A DNA stretch of 25,622 nt from Bacillota bacterium (GTDB taxonomy: Bacteria; Bacillota; Clostridia; Lachnospirales; Lachnospiraceae): NCBI GenBank assembly GCA_023420935.1, contig JAEZUR010000027.1:1-25622 (forward strand), given 5' to 3'. The translations under genes were made by a program, and so were the position numbers. The notes beneath the pieces were generated by a model. It was not told the origin of the DNA. It was given only the letters and a program-made list of their open reading frames with translations, and searched no databases. Below, piece after piece: positions 14,957 through 22,085 of the stretch (positions are counted from its first letter, which is position 1; each line of letters starts with the position of its first letter).

Positions 14957-15001
14957 GAATACAAAAATACGATTCATGCGCTAGAAGACACGATTCGTGC
15001 G
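14948..15001. promoter_or_regulatory. Phased direct repeats, probable LytTR binding sites
   Basis: ACGATTCATGCG (14969-14980) and ACGATTCGTGCG (14990-15001) match at 11 of 12 positions and are exactly 21 bp apart. A weaker GATTCA copy sits 21 bp further left (14950). LytTR regulators bind two 9-bp direct repeats about 21-22 bp apart, and ACGATTCAT/ACGATTCGT fit the general LytTR consensus at 7 of 9 positions. The array ends 5-6 bp before the expected -35 of the plus-strand gene, where the -35 is poor (CTACTA) and the -10 is TATGAT (15030-15035), as in an activated promoter. Confidence 0.7.
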
Positions 15002-15079
15002 GTAAACTACTATAAATGATAATTTTTGTTATGATGTAACAAGCGCTATTCAATTTGTAAAACTAGAGGGGGAAACAAA

Positions 15080-15400
15080 ATGACAATAGCCCTGCTTGGG
15101 TGGTTCTTTGCAGGTATCTGCATGGCAGCATTTATTATATTATGGTTCAGTGTCAGTTTTAGAGAATTTTCTGCAAAGAAAAAAAGTCTTGATGCAATCA
15201 GTGAACAGGTACAGATACATCGTAAATTGTGTATGCAGGAGCGTGGCAGCGAAAACGATGCTGCGGCACAACATATCCTGGAAATTAAGCTTATGGTATA
15301 TCGAGAAGTAGAAAAGGAATATAATCAGTTGCTAAATAGGCCTATGAACCGACTGCCTGCATATATTATGGGGTTTCACTTAATAGGAAAGGGAAGATGA
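15080..15400 (+). CDS. Small membrane-anchored coiled-coil protein, probable LytTR target
   Basis: A 106-aa protein with one N-terminal membrane helix (about residues 3-26, LLGWFFAGICMAAFIILWF). A charged, helical cytoplasmic or external part follows (SAKKKSLDAISEQVQIHRKL...REVEKEYNQLLN), probably a coiled coil. A short basic tail ends the protein. AGAGGGGG at 15065-15072 precedes the ATG. It is the first gene downstream of the phased LytTR-like repeats and divergent from the regulator, which strongly suggests regulation by that system. Its TGA overlaps the ATG of the zinc-ribbon gene. I do not recognise the family. Confidence 0.7.
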   Translation: MTIALLGWFFAGICMAAFIILWFSVSFREFSAKKKSLDAISEQVQIHRKLCMQERGSENDAAAQHILEIKLMVYREVEKEYNQLLNRPMNRLPAYIMGFHLIGKGR

Positions 15401-15561
15401 GTATGATATACATCTGTGAAACATGCGGGTTTTTATTTAGTAGAATGGGAGAAGTGGGAGAATGCCCTTCTTGCGAAAAATATGATATCCGGATAGCAGA
15501 CTCAGATGAATCACAGAGCCTGCAATTGTTTTATGAGGGAGAGAATACGAAACTAAATTAG
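15397..15561 (+). CDS. 54-aa zinc-ribbon protein (rubredoxin-like CxxC pair)
   Basis: The frame beginning MSMIYICETCGFLFSR has two CxxC knuckles: CETC at residues 7-10 and CPSC at 23-26. These suit a single zinc (or iron) site. The tail is acidic (DSDESQSLQLFYEGENTKLN). The first ATG (15397) overlaps the stop of the preceding gene as ATGA, and a second in-frame ATG lies at 15403. A purine-rich AGGAAAGGGAAG tract lies just upstream. The overlap shows translational coupling with the membrane coiled-coil protein, so the two probably work together. No terminator is evident before the surface-protein gene at 15712. The function is unknown. Confidence 0.65.
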   Translation: MSMIYICETCGFLFSRMGEVGECPSCEKYDIRIADSDESQSLQLFYEGENTKLN

Positions 15562-15595
15562 TAATTATTAAGGGAATGACTGTTTTGTAGAAGAG

Positions 15596-15609
15596 ATTTA
15601 GATCTAAAT
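15596..15609. repeat. 14-bp perfect palindrome between the zinc-ribbon and surface-protein genes
   Basis: ATTTAGATCTAAAT is perfectly symmetric and is flanked by AGAG/CTCT with two extra bases. There is no T tract, so it is not a terminator. It could be an operator or processing site; otherwise 15562-15711 shows only the ribosome binding site for the next gene. Confidence 0.4.
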
Positions 15610-15711
15610 GGCTCTAATAAGAGAGGAGTGAGAAAGGATCGAAAACAATCGGATTAAGCAACTATAACAACAGTAGAATTTAACGAACAATATGCGAAGG
15701 AGTAAAAATCA

Positions 15712-18363
15712 ATGAGAATAAAAAAAACAACAACTAAGATAGTATCAGTAATACTTATCTTGGCAATGGTAGTTGTTAGCATGACTAATGTTGCACCCAA
15801 ACAGGTACAAGCTGCAGTTAACCAGGAGAAAGTAATAGCTAATTATCTGAATTCTGCAGTGAAGTGTTTATACCTTGGCGACCAAGGTCTTAATACTTAT
15901 GATTTTAATATTAAGAAAGAAGTTATGGAAGCGGGTTCTACTTATAGCTGGTATATTAACACCAATAAGGGTAACCCTACTTCAATAACAATTGACAAGA
16001 AGACAGGCGTAGTAACCGCAAAAGAAGCAGGTACAGCATATATCGGATGTAAGGTAACTCTTGCAGATGGAACAGTTCTTAGACCGGAAGCCAAGGTTAT
16101 TGTACGTAATAATATTACAGAAGTTAAGATTAAGAATCTTCCGGTGAATTCAAGCATTTCAGCTGGTACAACCTATGATTTTAACCGAACCATATTAGGT
16201 ACTGATGCAGGTAAGGGAGTAAAAACACAGGGAATTACACGGTGGGAAATAGCATATGACACCGCAGGAGTAGATACTGCAACAAGCCAAGGTATTGTAT
16301 TCCCAACCAAGGAAGGCAAATTCAAGATTCGAGCAGTGTCCTTCCAAAGTACGGCTAAGTATAAATTATGGTTAACGAATAAAAAAGCTAATAAAGCCTA
16401 TATTACTGCAGCAAGTGATTGGGCTACGATTAAAGTAGTTTCCTCAAAGGGAACAGCAATAGCAACTACTCAGGATCAACTCAATAAGGCTCTTGCAGCA
16501 GACAATATTGAACAGATTACGTTGTCTACAGAGAAAGCGGTACTATTTGTTATCCCCGCGGGAGATTATAAGAATAAGACGTTGACGGTAAATATACCAA
16601 ACGCAGATGTTGAGAACCACGGTATTTTTAAGCAAATCACTATCAATGCAATTAAAGACCATACCTGGATTGAATATGCAGATGGGAATATTGTTTATCT
16701 AAGTGATAATGTAGCTAGTTTTGTAATTGATAAAGATGTAAACGTTAAAAAAATCTTTATTGATACAGAAGATTCGAAACTTAATATTGAAGTAAATGGA
16801 ACAGTGGATCAAATAATCGTGTTAAATCGTTCTGAGATTAATATCACAGGTAGCGGAAAGCAGGTTCCTGTATCGGTGGAACAAACAGCAGGAGGTAGTA
16901 TTATCACAACCTCCACTCCACTCAATCTTGATATTAAGGCTAAAACAGATCTTGTTCTTGATAAAGGAGCAGAAGAAACAATTATTGACAAGAGTGAAAG
17001 TAATGTTGTGGTTAAGATTGAAAATAAGACAGTGAAAGATTTAGAAATCACCACCAATAACAGTAATAGCGAAAAAATAAGCGCTGGAAATACTGTAATT
17101 AGTGATGGGAATAATGACTCAACAGGAACAGGTGCAGGAACGATAAACGTACCCTCGTTAATAACGGTAAGTGCTATTAGCCCTATAACTGGAACAGCAC
17201 AAGTTGGGTCAGTGTTAACAGCAGGAACACTTACTCCAGTGAATGCTACGGTAAGCTATCAATGGAAAATATCTACAGATGGGATAACCTTTACAGATAT
17301 CGTTGGAGCAACAGGAAGTACATATACACTACTTGCTAGTGATGCAACTAAGTTTATCAAAGTAGTAGCAACAGGGACAGGAAGTTATACTGGCTCAGTG
17401 TATAGTACTGCAACAACAGCAGTAGTTACAGCAGATGTTACATCAGATATTACAACCGCAAGTGTAACTGGACTAGTAGCTCCAGTTACAGGAGTTAAAC
17501 CAGTCACAGTTGGAGCACTAACTACTGAAGCAGCTAAGTATACAAAGGCAAGTTTTACAATTACATGGTTAAATGCTGATGGATCACCAGCAACATTAAC
17601 TGATGGAAACTTTAGTCCAGCATCAACATATAAAGCATCTATCACATTAACCTCTTCAGCAGGCTACAAGTTTCAGGCAGGGGGACTAACTCCTACTACT
17701 AATGTAGGAACACCAGCAATAGGAATAGTAGGAGGGGGAGATGTTTCAGGAAATACACTTACAATTGAGGTAACTTTCCCAATGACAGCAGCAGCACTAC
17801 CAACCACACCAGAAGGGAATTTTACTCTTGTAAGCGGAGCAATTACTTTATATAATGGCAGTACTGGCGGCAGCGATCCTGTTATTCCGACTACGATAGG
17901 TGGAAATACGGTAACAGCAATCGGAAATTGGTCGTTCTATCAGATTCAGCCTACCCGGCTTACCAGCGTAATAATACCAAGCAGTGTCAACAGCATCGGT
18001 GATTATGCGTTCGATGATAATAATCTTACTAGCGTAACAATACCAAACATGGTTAGCAGTATTGGTTTTAGTGCGTTCTATTCTAACGAGCTTACTAGTG
18101 TAACAATACCAAATAGTGTTACCAACATTGGTGCTTTTGCGTTCGGTAGTAATAATCTTATTAGTGTAACAATACCAGATAACATTGTAATCGGTGATTA
18201 TGCATTTGATAATAATAGTCAGCTTGTTATTATTACAATAGGCTCAAACGTAACTATCGGTCAAAATGTTACAGGAAACAACGATTTCTCTGCTGCTTAT
18301 CAATTACCAGAAGGAGGCGCAGGCACTTATGTCTTAGATCAAGGAGTGTGGATAAAGCAATAG
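15712..18363 (+). CDS. Secreted multidomain surface protein with Ig-like domains and BspA-type leucine-rich repeats
   Basis: An 883-aa exported protein. The signal peptide (basic KKTTTK, hydrophobic VSVILILAMVVVSM) probably ends at VQA-A near residue 35. A Big2-like domain follows (about 37-118, ending TAYIGCKVTLADGTVLRPEAKVIV). A long beta-rich region without recognised family (about 130-450) and a Ser/Thr/Asn-rich linker (about 450-480) come next. An Ig-like domain (about 483-570, SYQWKISTDGITFTDIVGATGSTY) and another beta domain (about 575-700) precede BspA-like LRR repeats (about 705-850, each with LTSVTIPNSVTNIGAFAF-type consensus). There is no LPXTG or SLH motif, so anchoring is unclear. 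AAGGAG at 15697-15702 precedes the ATG. It may be coregulated with the small genes upstream, since no terminator separates them. Confidence 0.85.
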   Translation: MRIKKTTTKIVSVILILAMVVVSMTNVAPKQVQAAVNQEKVIANYLNSAVKCLYLGDQGLNTYDFNIKKEVMEAGSTYSWYINTNKGNPTSITIDKKTGVVTAKEAGTAYIGCKVTLADGTVLRPEAKVIVRNNITEVKIKNLPVNSSISAGTTYDFNRTILGTDAGKGVKTQGITRWEIAYDTAGVDTATSQGIVFPTKEGKFKIRAVSFQSTAKYKLWLTNKKANKAYITAASDWATIKVVSSKGTAIATTQDQLNKALAADNIEQITLSTEKAVLFVIPAGDYKNKTLTVNIPNADVENHGIFKQITINAIKDHTWIEYADGNIVYLSDNVASFVIDKDVNVKKIFIDTEDSKLNIEVNGTVDQIIVLNRSEINITGSGKQVPVSVEQTAGGSIITTSTPLNLDIKAKTDLVLDKGAEETIIDKSESNVVVKIENKTVKDLEITTNNSNSEKISAGNTVISDGNNDSTGTGAGTINVPSLITVSAISPITGTAQVGSVLTAGTLTPVNATVSYQWKISTDGITFTDIVGATGSTYTLLASDATKFIKVVATGTGSYTGSVYSTATTAVVTADVTSDITTASVTGLVAPVTGVKPVTVGALTTEAAKYTKASFTITWLNADGSPATLTDGNFSPASTYKASITLTSSAGYKFQAGGLTPTTNVGTPAIGIVGGGDVSGNTLTIEVTFPMTAAALPTTPEGNFTLVSGAITLYNGSTGGSDPVIPTTIGGNTVTAIGNWSFYQIQPTRLTSVIIPSSVNSIGDYAFDDNNLTSVTIPNMVSSIGFSAFYSNELTSVTIPNSVTNIGAFAFGSNNLISVTIPDNIVIGDYAFDNNSQLVIITIGSNVTIGQNVTGNNDFSAAYQLPEGGAGTYVLDQGVWIKQ

Positions 18364-18806
18364 TAATTGCAGTAGTTGTGTATTGAGGGCAAGTACGTGA
18401 GGCCCAATTACTTTTTAACATTAACATTTGTAATTTGAGAAGTTAGAATAAGGAAGGAAGAATCGAGGGGGTTCTTCCTTTCTTGATTTTTCGGGAAGCC
18501 GTTACAAAAACTCTAAGAAATAGAGAGTGTTGCACTTTGTGATTAAGAGTATTTAAGTTATAATAAAAGCATATGTGCTTGTCTATTGACATTAACATTC
18601 CATTAAAACATGAGGTTTCCCACTCTTTATCTTTTTGTATGAAAATAATTATCTAATATCAAATCAGTCATGTTATAATTAACGTGTATCTTTGTTCAGA
18701 TTATTTTCTTACTGAGAAATTTGAACTTTGTAGTAAAGATATTTGTTATTATATGGCTCAAATGGGGTATATTAAAGTTAAGCAAAAATGAAAGGAGGAT
18801 TTATCA
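18364..18806. other. Intergenic region with terminator and candidate promoters, no gene seen
   Basis: The stretch holds the terminator at 18454-18490 and two TATAAT boxes (18559-18564 and 18674-18679). The second has an extended -10 (TGT before TATAAT) and would give a leader of about 120 nt for the cupin gene. I see no reading frame or recognised structured RNA. Confidence 0.5.
18454..18490 (+). terminator. Terminator after the surface-protein gene
   Basis: AAGGAAGAA (18454-18462) pairs with TTCTTCCTT (18472-18480) around a G-rich loop, followed by TCTTGATTTTTC. The T tract is interrupted, so efficiency is uncertain. Confidence 0.6.
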
Positions 18807-19154
18807 ATGAACAAGTTTATATTCAAAGATTATTTTCAAGAACCACAAGGAAAAATCGCTAAGCGGATGCTTTTCAAAAGCGATAATGTAATTGCCTTTA
18901 TTCTAAACATTGCAAAGGGGGAAATACTACCCGGACATACACATCTAGAATCAACCCTTTTCTTGCAGGTTATGGAGGGTAGTGCTAAGGTTGTCACCGA
19001 TGGCAATGAAACTTCATTGCAGGTGGGTGAGCTAATGCAGGTTGATGGGCAGGAAAGCTTACAAGTTATAAACACCGGTGAAGATGTCTTGCGCCTTTAC
19101 GTCACAATTTCACCAATGGGTTCAGAGGCCTTTGCAACCGATGCAAATGTTTAA
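18807..19154 (+). CDS. Small single-domain cupin protein
   Basis: A 115-aa cupin_2-type beta-barrel. The first cupin motif is present: GEILPGHTHLEST with putative metal ligands H44 and H46, and E48 close by. The second motif (GELMQVDGQESLQVINTG, about 72-90) lacks the usual histidine, which is replaced by Gln, so metal binding may be altered or lost. Such stand-alone cupins serve as small-molecule sensors, isomerases or dioxygenase-like enzymes; no specific reaction can be assigned. AAAGGAGG at 18790-18797 precedes the ATG. It is monocistronic or followed by the 45-aa gene at 19242. Confidence 0.85.
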   Translation: MNKFIFKDYFQEPQGKIAKRMLFKSDNVIAFILNIAKGEILPGHTHLESTLFLQVMEGSAKVVTDGNETSLQVGELMQVDGQESLQVINTGEDVLRLYVTISPMGSEAFATDANV

Positions 19155-19241
19155 TTATCACATAATTTAGACACTTAGTAAAGAATAAATATATTAGACA
19201 TCAGACATACTATTGAAAATAATATAATGAGGTGATAGTAA

Positions 19242-19379
19242 ATGGATGATGCTATTAAGAAAAGTCTTCCGCAGCAAGGATCTCAGAAGAGTAGAGATAG
19301 AGGTGGATTAGAGAATGATCCAGGTACAAAAAAGACTGAACTAAAGAAACATTGGGAACAGAGTACGAAGAAACATTAA
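19242..19379 (+). CDS. Small basic hydrophilic protein (45 aa)
   Basis: The frame beginning MDDAIKKSLPQQGSQKSRDR and ending KKHWEQSTKKH is preceded by GAGGTGATAG (19229-19238), a good ribosome binding site 4-8 nt before the ATG. It is rich in Lys, Gln, Ser and Asp, has no cysteine or membrane segment, and looks disordered in solution. A strong terminator follows at 19447-19496. I do not recognise it; small spore-associated or stress proteins in this group have similar composition, but that is only a suggestion. Confidence 0.55.
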   Translation: MDDAIKKSLPQQGSQKSRDRGGLENDPGTKKTELKKHWEQSTKKH

Positions 19380-19446
19380 TTGTATACAAAAAGATGGTAT
19401 AGAACCAGTGTTTCTTTTGTTTCAAAGTATATGAACTTCTTAAAAT

Positions 19447-19496
19447 ACTCATTAGATTTCTGTAAGAAATTACAGCAGTCTAATGAGTGTTTTTTT
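19447..19496. terminator. Bidirectional terminator between convergent genes
   Basis: The arm at 19447-19465 pairs with 19470-19488 over 19 positions with one mismatch and one G-U. It is followed by T7 on the plus strand and by ATTTTAAG on the minus strand, so it may serve both the 45-aa gene and the AraC-type gene. Confidence 0.85.
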
Positions 19497-19525
19497 GCAG
19501 AAGGAAAAAGTTTATGCCAAAGAAT

Positions 19526-20002
19526 TTAGTAATAGTAATGTACGCTCACTTCTTTCGGTGTCCAGCCAGACTTTTTCTTAAATTCTTTGTTCATATGGGC
19601 TTGGTCATAAAAACCTGTGTTTTGTACCACGGTATGAATACTTTCTTTCTTAAGTCTATGGGCGGCTCCATAAAAGCGAAGTATACTTCTATACTCCTTT
19701 AGTGAGAGACCAAGGATGGAATGGAAATCCCTCTGGAGCTGTCGGTTGGATATCTTCATGTCACTTGCTATGGAATGGAAACTCCGTTCCTTAGCAATCT
19801 CTTTTGTTACAAAAACTACTCTTTGCATTGTGTTATTTAAATGGTATCTATGTTTTTCTAAAACATGAGGAATATAAAATTCAATATTATAAATCCAATA
19901 TTTAACTGGATGTTGAAACAACATCTGACCTAAGCGAGAAAAAGGGTTTTTCTTATCAAGAAATACTGAACTACGACAAATGGAAGGTTCCATACCGGTC
20001 AT
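19526..20002 (-). pseudogene. AraC-family regulator, C-terminal (DNA-binding) part of a frameshifted gene
   Basis: This 158-aa frame carries the AraC/XylS double helix-turn-helix (about residues 70-155): FHSIASDMKISNRQLQRDFHSILGLSLKEY for the first HTH and VVQNTGFYDQAHMNKEFKKKSGWTPKE for the second, the family signature. It begins at an ATG that overlaps the stop of the N-terminal frame by 4 nt (ATGA). It lacks its own ribosome binding site and its first 40 residues continue the domain encoded by the other frame. Adding one T to the T5 run (plus-strand A5 at 20016-20020) would join the two frames into one protein of about 259 aa. It could be a real mutation, a sequencing error, or a coupled split gene. 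Confidence 0.75.
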
Positions 20003-20304
20003 AGATAAAATAACGAAAAATCTATATCAATGATAAACATCGATATGTTATGCACTTCAAAACGGATTGGATGCTTATTTAGTCCAAAGGCTACTATATC
20101 TCCAATTTTCATTTTAATATCTCCATAATATCCATATCCATCTATTATATAGGCAATATGAATCGCGGTATCTGCTGGTGTTGAAATAAAACCATCATTC
20201 AAGACCCAGTAGGAATAAAGTTTAAGACCTAAACATTCTAATGCAGATTTTCTTATAAAGCGTGGTTTTTTCATGTCGCTTGCTGGTAAGTGTGTCTTGT
20301 CCAT
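19999..20304 (-). pseudogene. AraC-family regulator, N-terminal (sensor) part of the same frameshifted gene
   Basis: This 101-aa frame starts at ATG 20304 with AAGGAG 6 nt upstream on the minus strand. It looks like the effector or dimerisation domain of an AraC-type protein: a beta-rich fold with the stretch GDIVAFGLNKHPIRFEVHN. It ends at a TGA after FIIDIDFSLFYL, where the C-terminal frame (offset by one base) takes over. No DNA-binding domain lies in this piece. The intact ancestor would be a typical regulator; possible targets are its neighbours, including the cupin gene. Confidence 0.6.
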
Positions 20305-20660
20305 CAAAAACTCCTTAAAATATGTAATAACTGAATCATAACTCTAATTAGATTTTTGTTCAACATTTTCTAAAAAAGAATCGGGATAATTTGGGTAAAA
20401 CTGAGGTTAGGTGGTATACTTTGTAAAAATACGACATGCAAAGAATCTTAAACATAGAAATATTTTAATATAAAAAGTATTGATAATATAAGGGGTTAAC
20501 GTTATTTTTTATGAACAATCAAACTAGAAAATTACAATTTCTTGACACTCATATATATATGATGGTGTAAATAAAGGTGACAAAAGAGGATAGTAATACC
20601 TCCTGATCATACGTTATAAAGATGAAATAAAAGCAACTTTACAAGAGAGGAAACGTTTAT
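20305..20660. other. Intergenic region upstream of the orphan pair
   Basis: No gene seen. TTGACA at 20542-20547 with TGTAAA at 20566-20571 (18-bp spacer) is a candidate promoter for the gene at 20661, about 95 bp before its ATG. An (AT)n run at 20551-20560 lies in the spacer. AGAGAGGAAACG at 20644-20655 is the ribosome binding site region. Confidence 0.45.
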
Positions 20661-21092
20661 ATGACAACACCATTTAGTCAAGGTATTGAGACATCACACG
20701 AGCGAAGAGTGGAACAATTAAGGGCGGAGTGTAAAAACGAAGGAATTGAATTAATTAATGTTCAAAACATCTCACTCAGAGAAGTGAACGCTGCAAAAGC
20801 TGCGGTAGGCTCTACACTTACATCTTTAGTAGGAGGTAATACTGAATACGATTTTTTACAGATATATACCTTAAGTCAAGATAGTAAACTTCAGTATTTC
20901 TATCAGCCTTTTAGTGGATTGACGGCACTTCCTGGACAACATTTTAAAGTGATACCTGTTTCAATAAAAAATCCAATCCAATATCGAATTAAAAAGAAAC
21001 AATCTTTCTCAGAATCACTTTATCAAACATATATCAATCGAATACCTTTTTTCATTGGTAAAAAGATTGTGTTTGCGAGTGGCTTAGCTTAG
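20661..21092 (+). CDS. Conserved-looking orphan protein, 143 aa
   Basis: A soluble protein without signal peptide or membrane helix. An N-terminal amphipathic helix (SHERRVEQLRAECKNEGIEL) is followed by a helix and glycine turn (LREVNAAKAAVGSTLTSLVGG). A mixed beta region then extends to the C-terminus (FLQIYTLSQDSKLQYFYQPF...). Cysteine occurs once. I do not recognise the family. Its stop is 5 nt before the next ATG, so it is coexpressed with the 254-aa protein and the two probably act together. Confidence 0.65.
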   Translation: MTTPFSQGIETSHERRVEQLRAECKNEGIELINVQNISLREVNAAKAAVGSTLTSLVGGNTEYDFLQIYTLSQDSKLQYFYQPFSGLTALPGQHFKVIPVSIKNPIQYRIKKKQSFSESLYQTYINRIPFFIGKKIVFASGLA

Positions 21093-21097
21093 ATTCA

Positions 21098-21862
21098 ATG
21101 GAGCAGAGTAAATTAAAGAGCTCAAAGTTACCATTCTTACGAGATATTTCTCATGTATGGCAAGATGGGCTTACTAAAATTGAGTTAAATTGGACATTTC
21201 AGGCGAACGCGATAGACCAAGAATATACTTTGGTAAGTATGCAAACAGGTAGGTATGGCATGCTAGGAGAACGAACTGGATTAAAACAGTTTAAGCAAAT
21301 ATATTCTTTTATTGAACAATATGGGAAGTCTAACTCAGGAGATGGTTCAAATAATGTTATGATTACTAATTCCTATTTCAGTTCTTTATTTAGAGGTAAG
21401 TACTTGTTAGATGAGCATGTAAATAGAAATACTGGAGTACCGGTATGGAAACCACAAAATGTAGTAAAAGCAATTATATCTAATAAATTGAAGTTCGAAA
21501 AATATAAGAAAGTTTACTTAATAAAAGATATTGATGAGAAAAAGATGAAAAATCTTAAGGCTTGTTCACTTGATAAATATAGCATCGACCCATCAGAAGT
21601 AATCGCTGCCGCTGCCATGGATACATTTGGAAATATGAAATATGCAGCAGTTTTTACGAAAGACAAATTATATATTTCTGATTTAGATTATGAATTAACG
21701 CTTAATTTATCAGAGATCCAGTCATGTAATGGCCTAAAAGGTTTCACGGATTCCTCCTTAGAAGTAACATTATCAAATGGAGAAACAACGAAGCTACAAG
21801 TTGGTTTAATGGGCGAATTTATTAATGAATTTATGAAAGAAATAAGTTATATAAATTTATAA
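21098..21862 (+). CDS. Orphan protein with a possible PH-like C-terminal domain, 254 aa
   Basis: A soluble protein. Residues 1-160 are mixed alpha/beta with no recognised motif; they include GRYGMLGERTGLKQFKQIYSF. The C-terminal part (about 175-250: MKYAAVFTKDKLYISDLDYELTLNLSEIQSCNGLKGF...LEVTLSNGETTKLQV) has the alternating strand-turn pattern of bacterial PH-like (YokE-type) domains, ending in a helix. This is a weak structural resemblance. There is no good ribosome binding site before ATG 21098, and it starts 5 nt after the previous stop, so translation is probably coupled. A terminator at 21891-21931 ends the unit. Confidence 0.65.
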   Translation: MEQSKLKSSKLPFLRDISHVWQDGLTKIELNWTFQANAIDQEYTLVSMQTGRYGMLGERTGLKQFKQIYSFIEQYGKSNSGDGSNNVMITNSYFSSLFRGKYLLDEHVNRNTGVPVWKPQNVVKAIISNKLKFEKYKKVYLIKDIDEKKMKNLKACSLDKYSIDPSEVIAAAAMDTFGNMKYAAVFTKDKLYISDLDYELTLNLSEIQSCNGLKGFTDSSLEVTLSNGETTKLQVGLMGEFINEFMKEISYINL

Positions 21863-21890
21863 TAAATAATAGTGTTGTATAGGTAGTAGA

Positions 21891-21931
21891 AAGCTTCCTG
21901 TGATAAGAATTAAAATCATAGGAAGCTTATT
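21891..21931 (+). terminator. Terminator after the orphan pair
   Basis: AAGCTTCCTGTGA (21891-21903) pairs with TCATAGGAAGCTT (21916-21928) with one G-U, followed by ATTTC. Confidence 0.75.
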
Positions 21932-22085
21932 TCATTGCAAATGCTTCATAAATGCATGACACCATGGTCTAAATGGTTATATAAATATTCACAAGTAAAG
22001 ATTATGGAAAATAAAAAAGAGGTTAATCAGTAGAATTTTGAATGGAGATACTTTATAATGGATAAAAAAAGTAGGAGGCTTAAGT

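Noticed and set aside
17385..17645. Minus-strand frame inside the surface-protein gene, and other antisense frames throughout
   Set aside because: They mirror real genes in low-complexity or biased codon regions and lack ribosome binding sites.
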